Of a stretch of DNA of 53,178 nucleotides, positions 1-9,163 are shown piece after piece; positions within the stretch are counted from its first letter, which is position 1; each line of letters begins with the position of its first letter. Origin of the DNA: Chara braunii (Eukaryota > Streptophyta > Charophyceae > Charales > Characeae). The stretch spans positions 4,956,736 through 5,009,913 of the forward strand of contig BFEA01000031.1 in NCBI GenBank assembly GCA_003427395.1, written 5' to 3'. The notes beneath the pieces are model-generated. The model did no database searches, was not told the origin of the DNA, and was given only the letters and a program-made list of their open reading frames with translations. The position numbers were made by a program, and so were the translations under genes.

Positions 1-280
1 CCTTGAGGACATCGACGAAAGGCTTCCCGTCTGCCGTCTTCTGGTAGAGCGTCTCCTCGAACAGAATCACGCCGCTGATGTACTGCATCGCCCCAGGAGC
101 GGTGAAGAGAAGCTCCCTCAGAGCCCTCCTGTTGGATTCCACATTCTCCACGTTGATGCTGGCCAGTCTCTTCCCGATAGTGCCCGTGCTCTCGTCAGCG
201 GCGAGGATACCCCTCCCAGGGGTCGCAATTTTCTTCGCCGTGGCGATGAGCTCGTCCGCGTACTTGCCAACGTGCGCCAT
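1..280 (-). CDS. FBA: Class I fructose-bisphosphate aldolase, N-terminal part (cut by window edge)
   Basis: Aldolase reversibly splits fructose 1,6-bisphosphate into glyceraldehyde 3-phosphate and dihydroxyacetone phosphate in glycolysis and gluconeogenesis. Reading the minus strand from the ATG at 280 gives 93 uninterrupted codons that begin [18 protein letters not shown]. The family hallmark [16 protein letters not shown] follows at about residues 24-39 and includes the conserved active-site Asp of AADEST. Further family blocks are RRALRELLF, and [12 protein letters not shown] near residue 70. The protein starts directly with the catalytic domain, so this is the cytosolic rather than the plastid form. 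The frame is still open at base 1, so roughly three quarters of the usual ~358 residues lie outside the window. No intron appears in the visible part. The reading is opposite in strand to the longest ORFs here, which are shadows. Confidence 0.93.
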   Translation of the reverse strand, partial: MAHVGKYADELIATAKKIATPGRGILAADESTGTIGKRLASINVENVESNRRALRELLFTAPGAMQYISGVILFEETLYQKTADGKPFVDVLK

Positions 281-282
281 TT

Positions 283-311
283 TCCTTCCTTCCGTCCTTC
301 CTTCCTTCCTT
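283..311. repeat. (CCTT)n microsatellite in aldolase 5' leader
   Basis: Short CCTT/TTCC tetranucleotide run immediately upstream of the aldolase start codon, so within its probable 5' UTR. On the gene's own strand it reads as a purine-rich GGAA run. Confidence 0.7.
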
Positions 312-502
312 GCTCCCGAATCTGATATGGACTCAGCGATGGCAATCACTTCAGGCACTCGGTTTGAGGAAAGGCGGATCATACGACAGCTTCTCTGTAC
401 CTCTCGGCTGAGTGGTCTCTGTATTTGTAGACTGATTCCTTCTGATTCGTCAGGGATGTCTTCCCTCATGTCGCCCACANGCCCTCTCCATGACGAATCT
501 AC

Positions 503-624
503 GGGCCTCGCTGCACTACTCTTGAAATGCACAAAAGACAAAAATCATGTCGCTGTATCTTTCCATGTTCTAGCTGAAGATTCACTCTCGTTTTGCACCT
601 TTCAAGAGTAGTGCNGCGAGGCCC
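503..624. mobile_element. Small inverted-repeat element (MITE), Harbinger/Tourist-like ends
   Basis: A 122-bp element begins GGGCCTCGCTGCACTACTCT and ends with the inverted copy (AGAGTAGTGC-n-GCGAGGCCC). The inverted repeats are about 28 bp with one or two indels. A 3-bp direct repeat TAC flanks it (500-502 and 625-627). GGGCC-type ends with 3-bp duplications are typical of Tourist/PIF-Harbinger MITEs, although TAC is not the canonical TWA. It contains no gene. A diverged relative lies at about 47512-47597. It sits roughly 220 bp upstream of the aldolase start codon. Confidence 0.6.
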
Positions 625-940
625 TACCTCGCTCGTGCCCCTCGTGCGGAGGTCTAGTTCAGGTGTCTGGTATTTTTCAACGTCGTCAGACACTCGCCGT
701 GAGATCTCAAGATCGAAAGACCCACTGATACTCCAAATCAGACTCAGCCTCCTCAAGTGGGTGCGGGCCGCGAAATCAAATGTCCGGTCCTTTTCTTTTC
801 TTTTGGAAAACTCCACTCGCCTTTGGTTAAGGGGGTGGGAGCAATATGCATGCCCTCTAATGGCTGGAGGGAGACAACAACGCTATGTTTTAGGTAGGTG
901 GTGAAGGTGAATTGAAAGAATGTGAAAGATGATGAAAGAT
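625..940. other. Unassigned interval between MITE and LTR
   Basis: No convincing gene. Open frames on both strands have no recognisable motif. The aldolase promoter would be expected between here and base 281, but I see no convincing TATA box. Confidence 0.4.
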
Positions 941-2487
941 GTGACCCGACGAGCTTGTGCCGAATGCGAGGGGTTGACGCGTGGGGCTACGACGGACTGT
1001 AGTGCGCGGGCGAACTTGACGGGTGCAGGAGGACTAAGCAGGGTGACGACTTCGTGGGTTGGTGCAGGACGACGGGTTGTCCGCATCGGAGATAAAGAGA
1101 GAGGAAGAGGGAGTTGAGGTTGATGGACGTGGATTTGCAGTTTTCTTTGTCTTTTCTCCCTCTTTGCTTTTGTATATAAATTTTGATCTCTGCTCAGGGC
1201 GACTCGCCCGTTTTGTTTTGCTTTCGGAATCCTTGTCTCGGTTTCATCCCACACTCGTTTTGCGATTGATCTTGATCACATTTGTTGTGTGTTTTGTCGA
1301 ATGAATGTCATGTCTATTGTTTTTTTTTTGTCTGGTCCTTGCCTTTGCTTGTCATTTTGATACACTCATGAGCATAGTAGCAACTTCTGCGTAGTCGTCA
1401 TTACTGCTTCCATTGTTGTTTATCCTTTTTGAGCCACTGTTGTTGCAATGTTTGATGTGTAATAGCACCTTGCATGCTCAGAAACGATTGCGTGCGGGAT
1501 CACGGAGTGACTAGATGATTGGGTAGTTGATTGTCCAAAAACAAACGAATACCTCACGGGGATGCGTGTAAGCGCGATCTGATCTGCGCAGCCTACACGT
1601 ATCCACGCGCGCCGATTCGCGACCATTGACGAACTTGACACCTTCGATATCGGGTAGGCGGGAATTTTCCTTCCCTCACGCACCTAAACGGATAGGAATT
1701 TCAGATATCCCATCGGGAAAATCCCCCTGCCAGTTAGACGTGTGCGGAGGAATTCCATCACACCGCAATGATAAGATGCCGAGCTCCTGGGACTCGGAGT
1801 ACTTCGACCCTTAGGTGAGAGAATGTATTAGGCAAAGATACCCGAAATTCCCCTGCCTAACCGAGAATCGATTGTGCCCCACGGAGTTTCTTTGTGCCAC
1901 TACCAGCGATCCTAGGTGCCCGATTTTCCCACTACGTACAACACGCAGTACTTGATATCCCCTGGCTTCGTCACTATCACTACCAATTTCCCTCCCTTCC
2001 GTCTCCTCCTTCCGTATCACCAACTCACTGTGGTTCTGTGGAATTCCATCGCCCCGTACTGGCCCCGCACGCCTTGCGAAAATTGTCAGCGACGCGGCAA
2101 CCGACGAGCCCCATAAACTAAGAGGCCTAACCAAAACGCGCGATGAGAGACGCCACGTGTCTGCAGCCGAATGTCCGAGTCATCGGAACCACAACCATCT
2201 CGGGCGGGTCTCTGCCCGAACCGCCGCCAACAAAACAGACGGATCGGACGACCTTGAATGCACCACGCAGGCCATCTGCCGTATGCTGCACGACCTCGAC
2301 CGCCATCAAACCGGAAGTAACTCGCCCCTTGGCCCTATTGCATCTATACCCCCGAAACATTACCACAGGTGATCTAAGTTCCGACTTGGGACTCCACCCC
2401 CACTTTCCCAAAAATCCTTGGCACACCCCTTTTCGCACTTCCAGGCCCACATCCCACTCCGATCAGGAAGTCGCGTTGGGCGTGAGG
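941..2487 (+). repeat. 5' LTR of the gypsy element, truncated at its 5' end
   Basis: It aligns by eye along its whole length to about 10880-12441 of the right LTR, at roughly nine bases in ten over the stretches compared. Shared landmarks are the TATATAAATTTTGATCTC block (1172 and 11110) and the purine-rich ACAGACGGATCGGACG block near the end. It lacks the first ~890 bp of the right LTR. It also lacks the last ~14 bp, where sequence jumps from CGTGAGG straight to the primer-binding site. Confidence 0.85.
1626..2116 (+). pseudogene. Relic of an LTR-internal reading frame (left LTR copy)
   Basis: Inside the LTR one frame runs from about 1626 to about 1920. It contains a single stop (TAG near 1813), then continues in another frame to the TAA at 2114. 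The shift matches a one-base loss compared with the right LTR (GGTGCCCGA here, GGTACCCCGA there). The conserved part reads FRLLLPYHQLTVV and ends in WPRTPCENCQRR. The same peptide is recognisable in the right LTR and, much more diverged, in an intact ORF of the solo LTR at 34796-35389. Function unknown. The CxxC pair could bind metal, but that is speculation. Confidence 0.45.
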
Positions 2488-2488
2488 T

Positions 2489-2500
2489 TGGTATCGGAGC
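2489..2500 (+). other. Primer-binding site, initiator-Met tRNA type
   Basis: TGGTATCGGAGC lies just inside the left LTR. It differs by one base from TGGTATCAGAGC, the usual plant retrotransposon site complementary to the 3' end of initiator methionine tRNA. It fixes the inner edge of the 5' LTR. Confidence 0.8.
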
Positions 2501-2633
2501 TCGACACGTGACAAGGTTCTAGGATTCATAGCTGGGCGATCTGGCTAACAGGGGACGACCTCGACCGCGGAATGCGCATCAACGGGACCCCGTCGTCACT
2601 AGAAGCCAGTCTGCGGCCCAACGCACAGTCAAC

Positions 2634-3440
2634 ATGAATGTTAATCAACAGAATCCCCAGCAGAATCCTAATCAACCCGTACCACGAGCACGGGCTCCCA
2701 TGACGCCATCCGATCTTTATCTATTCGACCCTGCTCATCACCTCGCTGGAGCATGGCTAACCACGCTCCGGGCTCAGCAGTATGATGACAACGAGGCACA
2801 GGTGAATATCCCCACATTTTTGGGAGGAGATGCCCATCACTGGTTTAGTACCTATGTACGGGTCGATCCCCCAACATTCGAGCGAGATTTCTTGAACCAA
2901 TTCGATTACATCCACCCAGAACAGGCTCTTTTTATGATCAAAGATCGAGTTAAAAAACCCCTCGAGTCTGTCACCGAGTATCGAAACGGATTCTATAGGA
3001 TGTTTGTGAAAACAGAACGAGGCGAGCAGGTAGGTAGAGATTTTTTCATCGATGGACTTTACAGCCGAATGATGAGGGCGAAACTGCGAAAACAGTTCTC
3101 CCCCATCAATCACACGCTGCAACAGATCATGGCAGATGCAGAGGAAATGGAACGAAAGTTCGTTGCGCGTTTCCTAGAAGGGAAGGACTATCCTAGGAAA
3201 GGAGACTCATCCGAACAAGCGAGAGCTAAAGCTGAGTTGGCTGCACTGCAGAACAAATTTGAAAACATGGGTTTTGTGTCGGGCCCTGTCAGCTACCCGG
3301 AACAGATTAGTCCCAAACGACCGGTCCCGAGTGTGATTACGAGCATGCCCGTGGCCGTGATTACAGCACCCCCACCACCGATCGAAACCCCTGCGCGACC
3401 GAATGAATCAGCCGCCCTATTAGAGCTACCAAGGCATTAG
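2634..3440 (+). CDS. gag: Gypsy gag polyprotein, capsid part
   Basis: An ATG-started frame of 268 codons placed 134 bp after the primer-binding site. It begins MNVNQQNPQQNPNQPVPRAR, a Gln/Asn/Pro-rich leader. Residues about 50-180 are a retrotransposon gag domain: DAHHWFSTYV, then FERDFLNQF, then a helical stretch with VTEYRNGFYRMF and DFFIDGLYSRMMRAKLRKQF. Gag builds the virus-like particle that encloses the element RNA. The frame stops at a TAG before the nucleocapsid zinc knuckle, which follows in a different frame, so gag is broken by stop or frameshift. The start is secure because no earlier ATG lies in frame after the primer-binding site. Confidence 0.85.
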   Translation: MNVNQQNPQQNPNQPVPRARAPMTPSDLYLFDPAHHLAGAWLTTLRAQQYDDNEAQVNIPTFLGGDAHHWFSTYVRVDPPTFERDFLNQFDYIHPEQALFMIKDRVKKPLESVTEYRNGFYRMFVKTERGEQVGRDFFIDGLYSRMMRAKLRKQFSPINHTLQQIMADAEEMERKFVARFLEGKDYPRKGDSSEQARAKAELAALQNKFENMGFVSGPVSYPEQISPKRPVPSVITSMPVAVITAPPPPIETPARPNESAALLELPRH

Positions 3441-3526
3441 TTACTCTGATTCAGGAAAGCAAAAAGGAACAGCGGGAACACAACGCTCGAATAGAGGCAA
3501 TGATGAGGTCGATGTGACCAACAGCA

Positions 3527-3952
3527 GTGTGTGCCTCCCCGGTTCAACACGGATTGACTCCGACACTCCCTCCTGCAGTGATCCCGGGCAATCTGAACGT
3601 CTGTTACATGTGTCGTCAACCAGGGCATATAGCCCGAGATTGCCCTCATCTACCCCCGCAACAACGAGTCGGAGCCGCGCCGGTAGCAGCGGCCCCGATC
3701 ACCAACGGACCTGAACGAGTAGGGGCATTGATGGAAGAAATAGAAGGGGTTGGAAGCACATTAGCTACGACGGAGGAAGTCGCTGAACTAATCCCGTTAG
3801 ATCAGTATGTAATGCTTGGCTACTCGGGGCTTGGGATGATTGGAACGATTAGACCCGCGCTTGAACAAAGAGAAGTGGCGGAATGGCGACCTTCTCCAGG
3901 GGAAATGGAGTCGGGAGGACCCACGTTCGTCACTGGGAGATCGATATTTTAA
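3527..3952 (+). pseudogene. Gag nucleocapsid zinc-knuckle segment
   Basis: Out of frame with the capsid ORF and without an ATG of its own. It contains a textbook CCHC knuckle, CYMCRQPGHIARDC (C-x2-C-x4-H-x4-C), at about 3604-3645. Such knuckles package retroelement RNA. Downstream is an unremarkable linker with MLGYSGLGMIG. It is the 3' part of gag separated from the capsid part by at least one frameshift. Confidence 0.85.
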
Positions 3953-4640
3953 ATATCGTTCGAGCCTTGGAGCATCGGATTCCTCTTCCGATTGGACATC
4001 TACTTTCGATATCGAAACAAGTCAACGAACGGATGCTACAACATTGCAAGGCGAATCGAAAACGATTCGCCCTTGCCCGAACAACGAGCACAAAAACGAA
4101 AAATCCCACGCCAGATGAAAATGCAGCACAAACTTCAGATTCAATACGGTTAGGATTAATCCAGAAAGATGATCACTTCCTACGGATCAAACCGATACCA
4201 TGGAAATCCGCCGAATGCGACATCGAGATATGGGGAATCCCGTACAATGCCATTATCGATTCGGGAACCTTTGTTTTGGCTATCTCGTTACGGGTAGTTG
4301 AAAAAGCAGGGAGGAAGAACGATCTAATCATGCTTACGGAAAAATACCAACTCGTTTCAGCAGATAAGGAGAAGATTAAAATCGTGGGACGAATGACCAA
4401 TGTTGCTTTTCGATTAGGAAAGGTACATGCGTTGAGAGATGTTTTGGTCTTAGACGTTAACACTTACGATGTTCTTTTTGGCCTTCCCGCTCTTGTGGCC
4501 CTGAGAGTCAGTCTGGATTTCGAAAGACGATCGATTGTCCTCCGAAATATAGGAGGAAAACCGTATGTTGTACCGATGAGATTGACCCTTCGTACCACCA
4601 TTAACGTGACTTCGACTAGATTCAAGGAAAGTCGTGGCGG
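3883..4640 (+). pseudogene. Retropepsin-like protease segment of pol
   Basis: The frame from the ATG at 3883 carries WGIPYNAIIDSGTFVLAIS, in which DSG (codons at 4258-4266) is the catalytic aspartate motif of a retropepsin (usually D-S/T-G-A). ALRDVLVLDVNTYDVLFGLP follows; its VLFGLP end matches the conserved hydrophobic-glycine block near the end of gypsy proteases. The protease would cut Gag-Pol into mature proteins. The frame ends in FKESRGGE at about 4640 and passes straight into the RT/RNase H connection, so the expected RT palm is absent. Its open continuation to 4782 is a shadow of the next segment. Confidence 0.75.
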
Positions 4641-5248
4641 TGAAAGATGCTCGTGTCCCCACGTAAGTGACGCAGGTTCGATCTTTTCTAGGACTGGCAT
4701 CGTACTACCGTCGTTTTATCAAAGGCTTCGCTGCGATTGCGCGACCTCTGACGAATCTGCCGCGAAAGGACCAGCCCCTTAGTTGGGACGCATAGTGCGA
4801 ACAGACCTTCTCCACCCTTAAAGGTGCTCTAGCAACGACACCTATTTTGATCCGGCCAGACCCTACGAAGCAGTTCATTCTCAACACGGACTGGCAGCCA
4901 GAGGCGATTTCCGCTATTCTAGCGCAGATGGGGAACGACGGCCGAGAGCACGTCATCGAGTACTCGTCTCGTACGCTGTCGGACGAACGAAGGAACGAAT
5001 CAGGCCCGCAAGGTGCATGCTATGCTGTAGTCTGGGGAATTCAGCACTTCCATCCGTACTTGTACGGGCAGAAATTCCTCCTTGTAACCGATCACGAACC
5101 ATTATTGACTCTCGAAAAGCTCACCAATTATACGGGTATGATTGGACGGTGGGCGGTGCGCCTACAGGAATACGATTCCGACATCATCCACGGAAAGACA
5201 GAGAGGCACGAACGCGGATGGGTTGACACGTCTGCATCGCCCCGCTAA
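4640..5248 (+). pseudogene. RT C-terminal edge plus RNase H segment of pol (RT palm deleted)
   Basis: One frame with a TAA-type break near 4665 and a TAG near 4795 reads VRSFLGLASYYRRFIKGFAA, the conserved end of gypsy reverse transcriptase. RNase H follows: FILNTDWQPEAISAILAQ, with the first catalytic Asp in NTD, then EYSSRTLSDERRN, CYAVVWGIQHFHPYLYG and LLVTDHEPLLTLEK, with the later catalytic Asp in VTDHE. RNase H removes RNA from the RNA-DNA hybrid during replication. The whole RT palm that should precede it, with the Y-x-D-D motif, is missing. This is a large internal deletion, probably 500 bp or more, judged by usual family spacing. Confidence 0.85.
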
Positions 5249-5583
5249 GATACTGAAGGGCGAAGAAATCATTCCGTGGAAGGATCCTGAGTCAGCGAAC
5301 GGACCCAAGTACGGACAAGTGACGGTGCTTCCATGTGGCAAGAAGCAGGCGATTGGCAATGGGTGAAGGAGGTAATCCTACAACTCCTCTATCTCCCCTC
5401 TCATCTTCATCTTTTCTCTTTCTACCTGACAAATTTTGTTATTTTTGTGAAGCGATCTCGCTCGTCTACTCTATCTCAATGCGTCATAGTGGGGAAGGGT
5501 ATGCATAATGGATAGATTGTCGACAGTGTGTCGCACGAGCCCATGGCTCATGCATCCAGTACAGAAATGGCAATACGCCTTGG

Positions 5584-6089
5584 TTGTGTCCCTTGTGTCG
5601 GACTGATAAGATCCCGACTGAAGCTCGATTTCTTGACGCCACGTCAAAAGGGTTGGAAAAAACCCAGAAGTTTAGAAGGGTCAAGGTATGGACGGACATC
5701 ACTCTAATTGCCACCTTGGTAGGAAACCCCCTCCAGACCTTCACTAAGAAAGACCAGAGGAGGGCCAATGAAAGGGCTCAGGATTATCGTTGGAATGAGG
5801 GCCGGTTAAAAAAATGGAAGACGGATGGTAGCGAGATTTGGATGGTGGTGCCGCACCCGTTTATGAGGTATGACTGGGTTAAGACGACAAATGAGGAAAC
5901 GACAACCCACTTTGTCGTACGGATCACGGAAGTGGCAATCGACAAGAACGAGTGGTACTGACCCAATATTCGTGATGATGTGAAATTCATCGTCGCAAAT
6001 TGCCAGGTCTGCGTTGCTGACAAGGCGCCGATCCAGCCGCCGAGATCAATAGTACCGAGGGTAGTGGAACGGCGGTTTCAGAGGGTTAG
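5584..6089 (+). pseudogene. Integrase N-terminal zinc-binding region
   Basis: Two short frames cover 5584-5961 and 5980-6089. They show a gypsy pol pattern: AQDYRWNEGRLKKW, then DGSEIWMVVPHPFMRYDWV, THFVV, and finally PNIRDDVKFIVANCQVC. The CQVC pair is the cysteine half of the HHCC zinc finger. The second His is not visible and a TGA separates the halves near 5959, so the finger is decayed. The frame runs up to RRFQRV at 6081-6089, where a foldback element has been inserted. The rest of integrase resumes at 6658. Confidence 0.75.
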
Positions 6090-6657
6090 AGAGAAGGTTA
6101 ACAATAGTCGTATTTTTCAATACAACTTCAGGACACCCTTCACCACTTCAGGATGCAGCCTGCCTAAATAGGTGGTTTTCACGGTCTTCGGAGCTTTCAC
6201 CACCTCAGGACCATTCAGGTCTGAAAATCACGAATGGTCCTGAAGTGGTGAAAGCTCCAAAGACCCTAAAAACCATTCAGGTCTTCGAAGCTTTCACCAC
6301 TTCAGGACCATTCAGGTGTGAAAATCCTGAATGGTCTTGAAGTGGTGAAAGCTCCGAAGACCCTGAAAACCACCTGTTTAGGCAGGCTGCATCCTTAAGT
6401 GGTAAAGGGTGGTTTTCATGGTCTTCGCACCTTTCACCACTTCAGGACCATTCAGGATTTTTAGACTGCCAAAAACTCTCACTTGACCACTTCAGGACAC
6501 CCTTCACCACTTCAGGATGCAGCCTCCCTAAACAGGTGGTTTTCAGGGTTTTCGGACCTTTCACCACTTAAGGACCATTCAGGATTTTCAAACTGCCAAA
6601 AACTCTCACTTCAGAATTTTCATTCCTGAATTTTCAGCTACTCGATAAGTGCTTCTG
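6090..6657. mobile_element. 568-bp foldback element inserted in integrase, 9-bp target duplication
   Basis: The element is flanked by a perfect direct repeat GAGGGTTAG (6081-6089 and 6658-6666). Inside are long imperfect inverted repeats. A left arm with CCTGCCTAAATAGGTGGTTT (about 6158-6177) pairs with AAACCACCTGTTTAGGCAGG (about 6368-6387). Nested arms repeat CTTTCACCACTTCAGGACCA many times in both orientations, and partial tandem copies extend to about 6640. No ORF. A 9-bp duplication is typical of Mutator-type transposition. The outermost ends show only weak terminal inversion (AGAGAAGG against the complement of GCTTCTG). The internal units look like repeatedly inverted copies of one ~50-bp segment. 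Confidence 0.75.
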
Positions 6658-7651
6658 GAGGGTTAGCATGGATACTACCGATATTGTGGTGCCCCCTGGA
6701 CCTAATAGCTGCGAGTATTCAATCCTACTGGTATTTGTACATCACTTTTCGAAATGGATTGAGGCATATCCGTGTCATACAGGACAGGCGGCTGAAATTG
6801 CGCGGTACGTCAACCGGTTTCTAGGGATGCATCAAGACATAGAGGAAATCCTAACCGACAATGGGGTACAATTCAAAGGGAAAGTTTTAAGGAATCTGGT
6901 CGTACAAGGCGTCGCCATTGGGAACACTGCACCCCACATGTCACAGTCCATTGGCCTAGTAGATGACGCAAATCGAGTGATAAAGATAGCACTGCGACAA
7001 AACATCGTGGCACGGGATCCGAGGCCCTAGCCCGATATCGTAGATCACATCCTAGCGGTCCATCGGGCAACGCCTCGCGAATGGACGGGCCTTAGCCCCT
7101 TCCAATTACGAACCAATAACGTAGTTTGTGTCTCGATACCGAGCCTCCCCTCTGAATCTTCATTGAACCGACGGCCCACAAGAACCACGGTTCGGGACAA
7201 GGCCAAACGGCACACGGAGCTGATGGAACGGTCCCTTCCCCGATTAGCCCGAAAGCGCCTGAAAATGACTGAGTTGACCCACGGTCGACAAGTCCGTAGC
7301 TACGAGGCGCGAAATGGGAACGTAGGACCACGGCCCCAGTATAAATTAGGGGACTTGGTGCAGGTGAGGAAATGTGCTCGCCAAGGCAAGATAGCGCCAC
7401 GATTCTTCGAGCGATTTCGTGTGATCGAACTCGGCCTGAACGGAGTGAACACTGTGCGCTTCGTGCCGGAGGTCTCAGAAAGTCGATCGGCTAGACCGAT
7501 CGTACGCCACGTGTCCTATCTGTGTCCTCTCCCTTCATCCCCACCTCTAGTTGCGTCTGCTTCCTCCTTCGCTACAGAGGAGGACGACGATTCTTTGTCA
7601 CTCTCATCCCCTCCTGTCTCTCTTGCTCCGTCCTCATCTCCATCGCCATGA
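6658..7651 (+). pseudogene. Integrase catalytic core and C-terminal domain
   Basis: After the insertion one frame continues to 7651 with a single stop (TAG at 7028-7030). The core starts MDTTDIVVP (first catalytic Asp). HHFSKWIEAYPCHTGQAAEI and EILTDNGVQFKG (second catalytic Asp) follow. The third acidic residue expected ~35 residues later is not obvious: the region reads HMSQSIGLVDDANRVI, whereas gypsy integrases usually have G-x-x-E-x-x-N. After the stop come PDIVDHILAVHRATPREWTG and a C-terminal block PQYKLGDLVQVRKCARQGK followed by RFFERFRVIELG. This matches the C-terminal DNA-binding module of gypsy integrases. Integrase inserts the element cDNA; this copy is inactive. Confidence 0.8.
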
Positions 7652-7894
7652 GCTCTTCAGTGGAGCAGGTGATCAGTGCGCAGCTGCTAACCCCGAGAGG
7701 ACGGATCAGTACCATCCGATAAGTACAGCGGTCACGCCTCAGTGTCGATCTTCTTCGATTTGAATTTTCTTTCTTCAGTACGGCGGCAACCCACACAGCG
7801 ACGAAATTCCGGTTTTCGCAAGCGGCAGCAACACGTGTTCTGGCCGAGATTTTGGCCTTCTAGCGTCTGTCCCCTCCTGGCATCGGGGATATTA

Positions 7895-9163
7895 CGGCGG
7901 TGCCATTGGCGATCCATCCCGACATCCTTCGAACCTTGCGAGCGTGGGGCGAAGAGATCCAGACTGCGTGGACAACACTCCTTGCTCGACACGGGGATAC
8001 AATCGTGCTCGCACACGACATCGATCTGCAGCTTCGCTCTTCCAGCGATTCGCCGCCGATCGTGTTACCAGAGCTTCGTTCCTTTGCGCCGCCCCAATGA
8101 GTCGTCACTGTCTTTCTCTCTTTGGCCTTTCCTCTAACATCCCCACCCTCTTGCAATCTGCTTACGCCCCCTCTCCCTCTTATCGTGTCAAGCAGATCAG
8201 TTTGCCGATACTGAACGAGGAGAAGTGGAGCGACTGGTGGGAGGCGTACGCAGAGCTTGTCTTCTGCTTGCTGGAAGTAGAGTTCGCTGGTCTGAGCCGG
8301 CGCCGTATGGAGAGGGTCCAGAACTTCCAGACGATGAAGTGGAGCTGCTGATTGTACAAGCCTGGAGAACAGCGACGGAGGGGGATCTATTGGGGATACT
8401 GTTCGAAAAGGTGGATGACGGAAATCTCACTCTAATTACGAGCGAACTGCTTGAGTTTCATACGAAGTTGGTGGACGACCTGCCACTGGATATCTTATCG
8501 AGGTGTGACAATCATCCTGGCACCCACGTGCTTTCCCGAACACTCGAGACACGCCTGCTGTGGTCCACGTGTACTGAGCAGGACGGCGACAATTGTGTCT
8601 ATCCGTCCCAGGCTCTTTTTCTAGAGATCGACGTCACCGATCTCACAGTGTGGGACCCCATCATCTGGAAAGGAAACGCTTGGCAAGAGGAACACGAAGG
8701 CAAGGAGGAAGGCGAAGAAGAAGAAGAAGAAGAAGAAGAAGAAAAAAAAAAATCGAGCAGAGATAGTGACGATCCTGATTACATTCAGGAAGAAAAAAAG
8801 GACGAGGAAGAAGAGGAGCCAGCAGAAAAAGAAGAGGTAGCCGGTGGGCAGAATCAGCAGCCCGAACAAAGCAAGGAAGAAGAAGAGGCCGGAGCGCGAA
8901 AACGGTTAAAAAAGGCGGAGGGAAAACAGCCGGTTGAGGAAAGGTCCCCGCCGGATCTATTGTTGGAAAACCCGTGGCTCGATCCGGAGCCCCCAAAGGA
9001 AGACGAAGGAAACCATGGAACCGCAACGGAGGGATCGGGAAGATGTCGCCGAAGGAGAGAATCGCCGACTTCGTATGGTTCCTCTGGCCGACCTACCCTT
9101 CGCCTACATCAGCATGAGGGCGATCAGCCTTCGTCCCCGTTCGTTCTCTCGCCGTCCCCTTGA
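7895..9163 (+). pseudogene. Extra acidic ORF downstream of integrase (ORF3), frameshifted
   Basis: Between integrase and the right LTR lies about 1.3 kb of coding-like sequence in three frames. Segment 1 (from about 7900) reads HPDILRTLRAWGEEIQTAWT. Segment 2 (about 8190-8285) reads ISLPILNEEKWSDWWEAYAE. Segment 3 (about 8290-9163) reads PDDEVELLIVQAWRTATEGD, then LLEFHTKLVDDLPLDILSRC, then a long Glu/Lys-rich tail. Part of the poly-Glu run comes from a GAA microsatellite (8712-8750). No segment needs a start codon within itself, and all lie on the element's coding strand. I do not recognise the protein. An env-like, accessory or captured host gene are all possible; no signal peptide or membrane span is visible. 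Confidence 0.5.
8712..8750. repeat. (GAA)n microsatellite encoding poly-Glu
   Basis: A GAA triplet run ending in a short A-run. It lies in the reading frame of the extra retrotransposon ORF and contributes a Glu/Lys-rich stretch. Confidence 0.85.

Noticed and set aside
78-611. 177-codon plus-strand frame over the aldolase start
   Set aside because: Opposite-strand shadow of the aldolase exon extended through the MITE.
8621-8869. Minus-strand poly-Phe frame
   Set aside because: Reverse reading of the GAA microsatellite.
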